Virus record (IMG/VR): IMGVR_UViG_3300045993_000461
Coordinates: 1-20,740 of that record
Strand: one strand, 5' to 3'
Source of the DNA: a virus
DNA: 20,740 bases
Position numbers and translations under genes: made by a program. Each line of letters begins with the position of its first letter. Within the stretch, counting starts at the first letter, position 1. A model generated the notes under the pieces. The model worked only from the letters and a program-made list of their open reading frames with translations. It had not been told where the DNA came from and ran no database searches. Shown here one piece after another: positions 6,976 to 14,900 of the stretch.

Positions 6976-7902
6976 ATGGAGCTGTATACGACGTACGGTT
7001 GGCCTGCGGTGACCCGCATCTATGACCTGTTCTTCTACAACACCGTGACGCGCACATCGCACGCGATTGATCCTGATGAGATCACGGGGAGCCCGCGTCC
7101 TGTGCGTGAGAACCGGTACACGATGGGCACGTGTTCCGACGATGTCGGTCTGCTCTACGTGTACCCGGTCAACGAGAGCGGGAAGCGGTTGTCCCCGTAT
7201 ACGTTTCCGATCAACAATCCGGCGTCGCTGTCTACGCTGCGCTGGTTCATTCGTGCGGGCCTCAACGACGTAGAGACGGCCGATGCGGTCGACGTGCAGT
7301 ATCCGGCGTCGCCTCGGTGGCCTGACGCTGAGATCAATATGCACATTCGTGACGCCATCGGGTTGCTCAATGACTATATCCCTCGGGATGTGACGATTGA
7401 GCTTCCCTACGTGGAGATGACGCCGGATCAGGCGAGGGCGTTCACACAGATCAATGACGTCTCGTACTACGACATGATGTTCCAGACATGGCGTGTGCTT
7501 GACCGGGTCATCGTCCGCAACGCGCAGAACTTTCGTCGGTACCAGAAGGCTGAGAAGACGAAGTACTGGGAGCTCGACGACTCAGGCTGGATCATTCTCC
7601 ATGGGATGTACCCACCGGAGACGCTGCTTCGTGTTTCAGGCTCAGGTATCTACACAAAGCCGTTGCGTGACGACGAGCCTATCCAGGTTGACCCCAACGA
7701 CTGGGACATGATCACGCTCTACGCGCAGGGACGATGCTATATGCGCCTTGCAGGACAGGCGGCGCAGCTCGACCGTTGGAAAGAGGATGGGAAGCGCAAC
7801 GACAATCCGATTCTCCCCATCGGCCGTGACTTTCTCAAGCAGGCCGAGCAGCGTATGTGGGATCGTCGTGGGCCGCGCGCAGTGCGGAGGTTTCGTGGAT
7901 GA
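6976..7902 (+). CDS. probable head-tail connector / neck protein
   Basis: A 308-residue protein starting MELYTTYGWPAVTRIYDLFF, with AAGGAG five bases before ATG 6976. A stretch near residue 115, SPRWPDAEINMHIRDAIGLLNDYIP, resembles the N-terminal helix of phage adaptor proteins that dock on the portal, followed by a mixed alpha/beta body and a basic C-terminus (RRGPRAVRRFRG). It begins a run of overlapping genes to 9910. Connector identity is inferred from position, size and this weak resemblance. Confidence 0.65.
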   Translation: MELYTTYGWPAVTRIYDLFFYNTVTRTSHAIDPDEITGSPRPVRENRYTMGTCSDDVGLLYVYPVNESGKRLSPYTFPINNPASLSTLRWFIRAGLNDVETADAVDVQYPASPRWPDAEINMHIRDAIGLLNDYIPRDVTIELPYVEMTPDQARAFTQINDVSYYDMMFQTWRVLDRVIVRNAQNFRRYQKAEKTKYWELDDSGWIILHGMYPPETLLRVSGSGIYTKPLRDDEPIQVDPNDWDMITLYAQGRCYMRLAGQAAQLDRWKEDGKRNDNPILPIGRDFLKQAEQRMWDRRGPRAVRRFRG

Positions 7903-8423
7903 ACATCACATCGGTACTTGACCATTGGATTGAGATATTCGCTGCACGACTCCAAGAGGGTACGTCGGACGACCTTCGGATGAACGTCATCAAGAAGTTC
8001 CCATTCCAAGACGACCCGATCCGCAAAGCACCGTATCTGCTCATCGGGGAGCACCCTGACGATGGCATCGTGCCCGATCTGCCTACGGAGATTGGCGGCA
8101 CTGCGTGGTGGCGGCTTAATCTTCGTATCAAGGCCGCTCCGAAGCCAACGAAGTCGGCCGACCGCGCCTACTATCTTGTTGATCTGCTCGGCCAGCGCAT
8201 TGTGCATACCCTACGGTCGAATGCGTTGCTCGGGCAGACGATCAGCGTGCCAGGGCTCCAGCTCAGTAACCGCGACTGGAACTTCATCACGAAGGTGACG
8301 CACAAAGTGTATGGCGGCGAGTCGGAGTGGCTCTCGTACGTGGAGATTGAGTTCTTTCAGCGTGCACAGGAGCTTGGGCCGTTTCCGTACGGCGCATATC
8401 CTGAGGATTTCATCTATGCCTAG
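7899..8423 (+). CDS. probable neck / tail-completion protein
   Basis: A 174-residue protein. ATG 7899 overlaps the connector stop as ATGA, with GGAGG eight bases upstream, so the upstream in-frame Met near 7857 is rejected. Alternating strands (APYLLIGEHP, WWRLNLRIKAAPKP, WLSYVEIEFFQRA) and a helix RAYYLVDLLGQRIVHTLRS give the alpha/beta pattern of phage tail-terminator or neck proteins that cap the tail tube. No diagnostic motif is seen. The last eight bases overlap the next gene. Confidence 0.6.
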   Translation: MNITSVLDHWIEIFAARLQEGTSDDLRMNVIKKFPFQDDPIRKAPYLLIGEHPDDGIVPDLPTEIGGTAWWRLNLRIKAAPKPTKSADRAYYLVDLLGQRIVHTLRSNALLGQTISVPGLQLSNRDWNFITKVTHKVYGGESEWLSYVEIEFFQRAQELGPFPYGAYPEDFIYA

Positions 8424-8637
8424 CTATACGTATCGTGACGAAGAGACTGGCCACATAGTAGACCATGTTCAGTCGATATTCGAGGATCTCCCCGCAGAGT
8501 TCGAGATCGATGGCCGTGTGTACCGTCGTGTGTTTGAGCCGGTGTCGGTGATCTACGGTTGTCTCGGTTTCTACAACACGGACAATCGCGACGGCATCGA
8601 GCGGTGGCGTAAAGAGAACATCGGCAAGGGGGACTGA
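8416..8637 (+). CDS. FmdB-like small protein lacking zinc-binding cysteines
   Basis: A 73-residue protein. MPSYTYRDEETG follows the FmdB zinc-ribbon start MPxYxYxCxxCG but has Asp8 and Thr11 in place of the first two cysteines. The second Cys pair is also absent near EFEIDGRVYRR. The C-terminal signature GxGFYxTDxR is kept as GCLGFYNTDNR, and Cys49 is the only cysteine. FmdB-like proteins are known in phage genomes, with unclear roles. ATG 8416, with GAGGAT upstream, overlaps the previous gene; the stop overlaps the next ATG as TGATG. The family link rests on the two ends of the protein. Confidence 0.65.
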   Translation: MPSYTYRDEETGHIVDHVQSIFEDLPAEFEIDGRVYRRVFEPVSVIYGCLGFYNTDNRDGIERWRKENIGKGD

Positions 8638-9017
8638 TGGCACTCGCAACGCAGAAGCTCACGATGGATGTGGGGGCCACGTTTCGGTTCCTGTATACGT
8701 GGCGCGACGATAAGGGGTTCCGTGTAGACCTGGATGGGTACACAGCGCGAATGCAGATACGGGCTTCTCGTGGGATCATGGGTATCCTACTCGCTGACCT
8801 TCCTACCTCGACGATTCGTCTCCAGGAGGATAGGGACGCCGAGGGCGGCGTGCTTGGGGTTATCTGTGTGCTGGTGCCTCCACGTATGGCGGATATTCCG
8901 TTCTATGCAAAGTCTGGGTACTATGATCTTGTGCTTACTGCGCCGGACGGTACGGTGAGCCGTGTCTTAGAGGGGGCCATTGTGTTCAATGCGATGACGA
9001 CGGATATGGCTCGCTGA
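8637..9017 (+). CDS. small beta-sandwich phage structural protein
   Basis: A 126-residue protein with the layout of a common phage family: GATFRFLYTWRDDKG, DLDGYTARMQIRAS, a polar middle, then YYDLVLTAPDGTVSRVLEG and a final strand. Members form compact all-beta proteins and occur in head-tail and baseplate modules; exact roles are mostly unassigned. ATG 8637 overlaps the previous stop, with AAGGGGGA upstream, and its own stop overlaps the next ATG as TGATG. It is probably translated together with its neighbours. Confidence 0.65.
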   Translation: MALATQKLTMDVGATFRFLYTWRDDKGFRVDLDGYTARMQIRASRGIMGILLADLPTSTIRLQEDRDAEGGVLGVICVLVPPRMADIPFYAKSGYYDLVLTAPDGTVSRVLEGAIVFNAMTTDMAR

Positions 9018-9910
9018 TGGAATTTACGATCCTTGGTCTGTACGACGGCGTACATGCGTTGTCCCATCTTCGTGTTCGGGAGATGCTTCGATCCTTCGGT
9101 CACGGCCACGGATGGGCGGTGTACAGCGGTGAGCCCATCGACACGACGGCGTACACGTCGATTATCATCGACAGCGCGTTCGACTTCGAGTGGATCGATG
9201 AGATTGCTCGACGGGGCCGCGATCAGCGTCGTGTGGTGATTCTCGACATTGCGGAGGTCGACGCTGCGCGCATTGTCCATGATCATCGGTTCTCAACGCT
9301 GCTCGACAGTCTCGACGCTATTACCGTTGAGACGGTGGCGACTCAGGTACTGGTTGCGCCGTTTATGCCGATGAACACGGTTATGCACGTGCCGACGCTC
9401 ATCGACCCGCAGCGGTGGAGCCTGCACACGGAAGAATCTCGCGACATCGTGATGATCGACAGCAAGGCGCATTACGAACTGGCATCGACGCTGCCGTCGT
9501 ATCTCCAGTCTGACGTGGTGCTGCTCGATCCACGTGACGTGTTCAGCGTGAGCGCGTTTGCGCGGCAGATCGCTGGGGCGGACATCGGCATCTGCACCGA
9601 CGGGCTTCCGCTCGGCCCACTGCTCTTCGGCGCTGCGCGGGTGCCGGTGATCGCGTCGATGTCTCATCTGACGACGATTGGCCGGCGGGGCATTGTGCTA
9701 TCCGACGCCGATGTGCTGAACATCGCTTCCGCTGTTGATCGCTTGCGGGAGGATCGGTCTTTGCACTACCGTCTTGCATCCTCGCTACACGACCACGTGT
9801 GTCAGCGGTGGAGTATCCATAACGCAGGGTCGGTTGGGGCGACGCTCGCGAATCTGGATTATGTGCATCGACGTGTGCGTCGTAAGCTGTATACGATCAG
9901 CGCCGCGTGA
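9017..9910 (+). CDS. glycosyltransferase-like protein (GT-B fold, GT4-like C-terminal half)
   Basis: A 297-residue protein. The N-terminal half alternates strands and helices (EFTILGLYDGV, SIIIDSAFD, RVVILDIAEVD). A linker reading VAPFMPMNTVMHVPTLIDPQRW resembles the NGVD region of group 1 glycosyltransferases. The C-terminal half has ADIGICTDGLPLGPLLFGAARVPVIAS, matching the sugar-nucleotide-binding segment that ends in G-PVVAS, then IVLSDADVLNIASAVDRLREDRSL and a final helix with HVCQRWSI. The usual Glu of the EX7E motif is not evident and the protein is shorter than most members, so activity is uncertain. It could modify a virion protein. ATG 9017 overlaps the previous stop. Confidence 0.6.
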   Translation: MEFTILGLYDGVHALSHLRVREMLRSFGHGHGWAVYSGEPIDTTAYTSIIIDSAFDFEWIDEIARRGRDQRRVVILDIAEVDAARIVHDHRFSTLLDSLDAITVETVATQVLVAPFMPMNTVMHVPTLIDPQRWSLHTEESRDIVMIDSKAHYELASTLPSYLQSDVVLLDPRDVFSVSAFARQIAGADIGICTDGLPLGPLLFGAARVPVIASMSHLTTIGRRGIVLSDADVLNIASAVDRLREDRSLHYRLASSLHDHVCQRWSIHNAGSVGATLANLDYVHRRVRRKLYTISAA

Positions 9911-9942
9911 TTCGCCTAAGTCAATGATCGCCGTATAGGCTC
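9911..9942 (+). promoter_or_regulatory. bipartite promoter element C, before tail tube
   Basis: TTCGCCTAAGT (9911-9921), 14 bases, TAGGCTC (9936-9942). It begins directly after the stop of the glycosyltransferase-like gene. A start near 9948 gives a leader of about 34 bases to ATG 9982 and excludes the in-frame ATG 9946 as start of the tail tube gene. Confidence 0.78.
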
Positions 9943-9981
9943 CTTATGCGTTCGGCCACACCGACGTTGAGGAGCCTCACC

Positions 9982-11028
9982 ATGTCGCTTAGTTCGCTTA
10001 AAGGTAGTGTAGGCGTCGGTATCCAGGCCGCAAAGGGTACCCCGGCGACTACGTTTGCCTACTTTCCTACGCTCAATGCCAATGTCACCGGCGAGCAGAT
10101 GGCGCAGAACCTTCCCCCCGAGGTCGGCGGCACCTACTTTAGCCGTGGCGCGTATAAGGCCGGTCTCCGTGCTCGTGGCGAGCTGGCTATGATCCCCCGG
10201 CCTGATAGCGTCGGCTGGCTGCTTCGAAGTCTGTTCAACGCGGAGTCCCAGGCGATCTCTACCGATGTGGATGCCGCCGCTGTGCTGCTCCACGATCACG
10301 TGTTCACCGTCGGAGACACTGCGGCCCATCCGCATAAGTGGCTCACGGTGCGTCGTAGTGTCTCCGGTGCCTACGGCGAGCAGATGTCCGATGCGCGTGT
10401 TGGCTCGTTCCGCATCGAGGCTGCGGCCGCAGGCGTGGTGCAGACGTCGGTGCAGCTCCTGGGCGGTCTGCACAGCGAGATCCCCGGCGAGGACGTGATG
10501 GCCGAGGATGGCCCGGTGTTCCTGACCTGTTCCGCCGATGTGACGGAGGGCGGTGCTCCGTTCATTGTGGATCGTATCTCGGTGGAAGCCGGTGCGCAGC
10601 TCTCGGACAATGAGTTCCGCGTTGGTAGCTACTATCTGGACGACATCACCCTGCTCCAGCGCGCGGTGACTATCCAGGCCGACGTGCGTATCAAGGCACG
10701 CGATCTGGTTGCCAAGGTCTATCGCAACAATGCGGCCGCCCCGGCGGCGGGGACGCTTGGCGCGTGGAGCCCGGTGCTGTACCGCTCTGGCATCGTGCTG
10801 GAGTTCCGCACGGCAGAGGTCGTGCCACAGATCCTGCGAATCGAGATGCCCGGCGTGGACTTCCTCACACTGCCGGTGCAGTTGTCTGGTGCCGAGATCG
10901 TCCGCGCGCAGCTCAGCGCGTCGGTGACCCTGGACGTGGACAACTTCGACGCTGCGGACGCGGACAGCGCGACGCTCCAGCCGATCAAGATCACCCTGCG
11001 CAACGCGCGTACCACGCTGTACGCGTAG
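9982..11028 (+). CDS. tail tube protein
   Basis: A 348-residue protein starting MSLSSLKGSVGVGIQAAKGT. The N-terminus (VGIQAAKGTPATTFAYFPTL) and the all-beta body with NEFRVGSYYLDD and the late VTLDVDNFDAAD fit the phage_tube_2 type of tail tube protein, which stacks in rings around the tape measure in long-tailed phages. I start at ATG 9982 because GAGGAG lies seven bases upstream and the promoter element ends at 9942; ATG 9946 would be at or before the transcript start. It is flanked by its own promoter and a UUCG-capped terminator, as expected for an abundant protein. Confidence 0.88.
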   Translation: MSLSSLKGSVGVGIQAAKGTPATTFAYFPTLNANVTGEQMAQNLPPEVGGTYFSRGAYKAGLRARGELAMIPRPDSVGWLLRSLFNAESQAISTDVDAAAVLLHDHVFTVGDTAAHPHKWLTVRRSVSGAYGEQMSDARVGSFRIEAAAAGVVQTSVQLLGGLHSEIPGEDVMAEDGPVFLTCSADVTEGGAPFIVDRISVEAGAQLSDNEFRVGSYYLDDITLLQRAVTIQADVRIKARDLVAKVYRNNAAAPAAGTLGAWSPVLYRSGIVLEFRTAEVVPQILRIEMPGVDFLTLPVQLSGAEIVRAQLSASVTLDVDNFDAADADSATLQPIKITLRNARTTLYA

Positions 11029-11043
11029 CTTGCCGGTTCGGAC

Positions 11044-11080
11044 ACAACGGCTCCTTCCTTCGGGGAGGGGCCGTTGTTGT
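11044..11080 (+). terminator. UUCG-capped hairpin, probable terminator after tail tube
   Basis: A 15-bp stem (5' arm 11044-11058, 3' arm 11063-11077) with two G-T pairs closes on the very stable tetraloop C(TTCG)G. The tail TGT is a poor T run, so it may terminate weakly or protect the 3' end of the tail tube message. Confidence 0.7.
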
Positions 11081-11082
11081 GC

Positions 11083-11098
11083 AGTCCGATATCGGACT
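11083..11098. promoter_or_regulatory. 16-bp palindrome copy 3 (AGTCCGATATCGGACT)
   Basis: A perfect palindrome, extended by one further pair on each side (11082-11099). Its core is identical to copy 2. It sits between the tail tube terminator and promoter element D, two bases before the latter, an ideal place for an operator acting on that promoter. Confidence 0.75.
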
Positions 11099-11100
11099 GA

Positions 11101-11132
11101 TTCGCCTAAGTCCGCTACCGTGTACTAGGCTC
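11101..11132 (+). promoter_or_regulatory. bipartite promoter element D, before tail chaperones and giant gene
   Basis: TTCGCCTAAGT (11101-11111), 14 bases, TAGGCTC (11126-11132), identical to element C in both halves. A start near 11138 gives a leader of about 44 bases to ATG 11182. This is the last such element before the giant gene, which therefore probably shares this transcript. Confidence 0.78.
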
Positions 11133-11181
11133 GACGTACCTGCTACCCGCAGTTGGAATCTTCCTACTAGGAGCGACGTCA

Positions 11182-11625
11182 ATGCCTGTTCGTAATCAGA
11201 AGAGTTCGGCGGTCGCGAAGACCCGCGTGCTGAGTCCCAACGACGCCATCGACGACGGTGGTATGGGCATCCCCCTGGATCTGCTCGAAGACGGTACGCC
11301 CGATGTCTCATCGCGCGTCGAGTTCATCGTCAAGATCGCCGACAACCGCGCCGTGCTGGCCCGCCAGGATCTCTTCTCCAAGGTGAAGTACATCAACGAG
11401 GGCGACGGCACCGCCACTGAGCGCAGCTTCCCGATGGGCGCGCTGCGGCTGGAGACGGTGATGCTGGTGCTCACGGGGTGGAACATCACGCCCGACGAGA
11501 AGAGCGCGCCGTACCCGATCACCCACAACAATGTGCTCGACCACGTGAAGCCTGACGAGATGCAGTGGCTCTACGACCGCATCATCGACATGAACGTCGC
11601 GTGGGGTGGCTCGGGGGAAGGCTAA
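11182..11625 (+). CDS. tail assembly chaperone, short form (G-like)
   Basis: A 147-residue protein starting MPVRNQKSSAVAKTRVLSP, with AGGAG eight bases before ATG 11182. The C-terminal part, RLETVMLVLTGWNITPDE through VKPDEMQWLYDRIIDMN, has the pattern of tail assembly chaperones in long-tailed phages, which bind the tape measure protein while the tube polymerises. It lies after the tail tube gene and before a very long gene, the usual order. A G5 run (11613-11617) near its end allows a -1 shift into the next frame. Confidence 0.8.
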   Translation: MPVRNQKSSAVAKTRVLSPNDAIDDGGMGIPLDLLEDGTPDVSSRVEFIVKIADNRAVLARQDLFSKVKYINEGDGTATERSFPMGALRLETVMLVLTGWNITPDEKSAPYPITHNNVLDHVKPDEMQWLYDRIIDMNVAWGGSGEG

Positions 11626-11918
11626 GGCTCGAAGAGGAGATCCGTGAGCAGGTCACCCGGCTTGTTCAAGACGGCTCCATCGCCGAGCCTGGGCTGCACC
11701 TTGATGCGTGGCTGATGTGTAGGAAGCTCCAGGGAGGATCGGAGACCCGAGTCCTCCCTGACGCGGGCGGGGCGCTCGATCAGAACGCAGAGCTTACCTG
11801 GGCCTTCGGGATCATCGAAGACCAGTACGCCCAAGAGACTGAGCTAAAGAAGAACTTTGCCGAGCGTTCTGCGAAGAACGAGGAACTTCGACAAAGCCTG
11901 ATACGACAACGAGGGTAG
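11616..11918 (+). CDS. tail assembly chaperone extension (T-like), made by -1 frameshift
   Basis: The frame one base back from the G-like gene continues past its stop and ends at TAG 11916-11918, adding about 100 residues (GRLRLEEEIREQVTRLVQDG through ELRQSLIRQRG), helical and charged. Tail chaperones are typically made as a short form and a frameshifted long form. The slip would be at the run of five G in TCGGGGGAAGG (11611-11621), where a Gly tRNA on GGG can re-pair with GGG one base back. The only upstream in-frame start, GTG 11565, has no ribosome site, supporting a fusion that begins at 11182. Confidence 0.72.
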   Translation, partial: GRLRLEEEIREQVTRLVQDGSIAEPGLHLDAWLMCRKLQGGSETRVLPDAGGALDQNAELTWAFGIIEDQYAQETELKKNFAERSAKNEELRQSLIRQRG

Positions 11919-11922
11919 GTCA

Positions 11923-14900
11923 ATGAGCCAGGACGATGAGAACATCGAGGCCAGTCGGGTACGTCGTGGTACGGTGCGTGGCGCAGGCGCGGCGAATACC
12001 GGCGCGCAGCGGCGTCCGAATCCCGATGGGGTGTATCGTCCTGGCGCTGACCTGTCTCAAGGCGACGGCGGCGCGTACGGCCCGCACGAAGATAATCGGC
12101 GGCTCACGGCGCTAGGCGACACGTCGCATCTCTCCACGGAGCGCGGCCCTGACGGTCGCGCCTTTCTCGTGGATACGTCGCGCGGTATCCGTAATCGGCC
12201 TACGTTTGAGTCGGTGCGTACGCCGATGGGGCCGATACTCACGACGGAGGCTCGGGTCGCTGCGGACATGAAGCAGGCTCTTCGCGCTGGGCAGTCGACG
12301 GTATCGCTCGATCCACAGTTTAGCACGTCGGTACACACGCCGAACGTGCCTTTGCAGTACGGCCCTGGTGTGCTGCGTACGGTGCTGACCGAGGCGCAGG
12401 CTGGTGTGCTGAGCAATCAGACCCAGAGCACGCGTATGGGCATCTCGTCGCTTGCCACAACGGGCGGTCGCTCGACGTACGGGCACGAGGGCTCCAGGCC
12501 GCAGGCAGGCTCGCCGTCGTCGATGTTCTCAGTTCAGCAGCGCGGGGCCGACGGTCAGCATACCGTCGTGGATACCAGTGACTACTACCGGGGCGGTAGT
12601 GACTCACATACGGGCATGGCGGGCGGTGATCGTCCGGTGGCCCACAGTGCGTGGCCGCTGGCTGCGTCTGGGGTTGGCGGCGATCCTACGGGTGTAGCCA
12701 ACGATGAGGCGTCACGTCGTCAGCGTGACTCCTTTGGGCTGCTCCAGCGGCGGCAGGCCGACGCTCCGAGCAACCCGGTGGCCGCAGAGGCGGCGAAGGC
12801 GCGGCTGTTTCTGGGTCTCGATGCTCCTCTTTACACGGGCGTGTCGATGCATAAGAAGCCGATGAAGTTCCGCATTGCCCCGCCCACCGACCCGACGGCT
12901 GAGGCGGCGCTCAAAGGGCGCGGCTTCGACGCGGCCGACCCCTCCCTTACTGCTGATCCTCCGGCATCTGAGGCATTCCCCGAGAAGAACGTCTATCTCC
13001 CGAATCAACAGGAGAAGGAAGCCTACTACGCGTCGATCAAGACGGCGCATACGGCGCACTTCGACAAGCTCCAGAAGCCGACGAAGCTCGGCACGATGCT
13101 CGACAACATTGTGACCGGCGCAGGCTTTCAGCGGCCTACGGTTGGTACGACGTCTGTGTCGCCGTTTCCCGCCGGTGGCCGGGTGCCTCTGCCCACCGGC
13201 TATGCAGCTCCCGGTGGCGGGGCCACAGGGTTTACCGATGAGCGGAACCGCGCTGCTCCGCTGGGTGCCTACGAGCGCGGCGACGACGCTACTCCCGGCG
13301 TGCATCAGGCCACGTATGTTGAGCCGAGCCCGCTGGCTGCGGTTCGGTCTCCGATGCCCCAAGGTCTGCGTGGTACGGTATTCCCCGAGGCGGCGGCGTG
13401 GGACGCGACGGTGGAGCATCCCGGTGCCCCTGGCTACGAGCGCAAGGTGCGTGGTGCGGTGCCGGTTATCCCTGAGGAGGCGCAGTCGTCGGAGCTGTCG
13501 CAGCGGTTCGAGGACGCCGGTATGGCTATCGCGCGCTCGACGCTCGCTGGTGCCGGAGGTTCCCACGAGCTTCTGCCGATGATGCAGCTCGCGCAGAGCG
13601 TGGGCCAGCGGTACGGCGTCCAGGGCGCGGACTACGTGGGGATGGTCTCTGACTTCTCCCGCGATCTCACCGACCGCTTTGGCGGGTTCCGTGGGCTGCT
13701 CGACAAGGCGCTCGTCGGTGGCGTGATGACGGCTGAGGAGGCGGGGCCGTTTGCGCAGGGCACGCCATCGTCTAGCTCTTGGGACAGCACCGGCGAGCAG
13801 GGCCATAGCAACGCTCAGCGTCTTGGCGAGTTCGTGACGACGCGGCTCCTGCTTAGCGGGAAGCTCAGTGAGTTCGTGGGCGCTGATCCGAGCATCGATG
13901 CGGAGAAGCTGGCGAAGCTCAACGAGGTCGTGGCCCCGAAGCTCCAGCACCTTGAGGCGGCGCGGGCGGTGACCAAGATCGGGGCGCACGATAAGGCCGA
14001 AGGGGCGACGGTCGACGGTAACGACAGCCGGGGTGAGATCGGCATCTCAGGCTTCGGCGGTGAGGACGCCTTCGCGGCTGGTAACCATGTCTCGGCCCCT
14101 TCGGACGCCGACAACGACCAGACACGCCTCGTCAACCAGACCGACCGTGAGCTTGGCGCTGCGCTGAGCAACCTCGGGTCGGCTCTGGAGGTGGCTCAGC
14201 GCCAATCTCAGGGCCGCGACATCACCCACGCGGGTGTTGCGGTGTTCAACCACTCCACAGGCCGCGTAGAGGCTGGGCCGCGTGTCAGCGACTTCTTCCG
14301 CATCCCTGCTATGGCGACCCAGGAAGCAGACTCTGCCGTGAACAGCGCGATGGGCGGTGTTACCGATACCCCGAGTGCTGATTTGGTTATGCGCGAGTTC
14401 AGGCGCATCAACGGCGAAGATGCGGCGATGAGTCGGCAGCAAGCCGAGAAGACGGCGAAGCTCATTGGGCGGGGTCGTCGCACCAGCGCATACCGGCTCC
14501 ACGACTACGGCACGGCGGGCGACGTTTCCGAGGTTGAGAGCGCGCAGTACCACAACTTCACGCTCGACGAAGACCCGTCGACGGCGCAGGACGACATCGG
14601 CGCGCGGAGCGAGCAGAGCATCTTTCAGCGGTATGGGTCGTCAGGCGATTTCCAGGCAGATCCGCTGTCTCTGGCGCTGCGGCACACGGGGCTGGCCGAG
14701 GGCATCCCGCTCAACCGCAAAGAGGAAGCGCTGTACGCTGGCCGTACGCATGAGCCGCTGTCGCTGACACAGATTGGTCAGATGCTCACGAAGTCGCGGT
14801 ACACGCACTCCGACCGCACCGACGTGAACCGGAATGCGCAGCGTGTGTACACCTTCGGCGACCACGTCTCTGACATTCTGACGATGAACCACAGCGAGGC

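Noticed and set aside
5373-7019. 548-codon minus-strand open frame
   Set aside because: It is antisense to the clearly identified capsid gene and crosses two gene boundaries, a palindrome and a terminator. Its composition is that of a shadow frame.
9946-9981. ATG 9946 as start of the tail tube gene
   Set aside because: It would lie at or before the predicted transcript start of promoter element C and has no ribosome site. ATG 9982 has GAGGAG seven bases upstream.
11565-11615. GTG 11565 as an independent start for the second chaperone frame
   Set aside because: No ribosome site precedes it, and the first residues are simply the shadow of the conserved C-terminus of the short form. A -1 frameshift explains the arrangement better.
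13540-13575. GAGGSHELL in the giant protein as a second P-loop or zincin site
   Set aside because: It lacks the Lys-Ser/Thr of a Walker A motif, and HELL is not followed by the second His of HExxH.
12712-13989. 425-codon minus-strand open frame
   Set aside because: It is antisense to the giant gene, extremely Arg/Leu/His-rich, with no domain or ribosome site of note.
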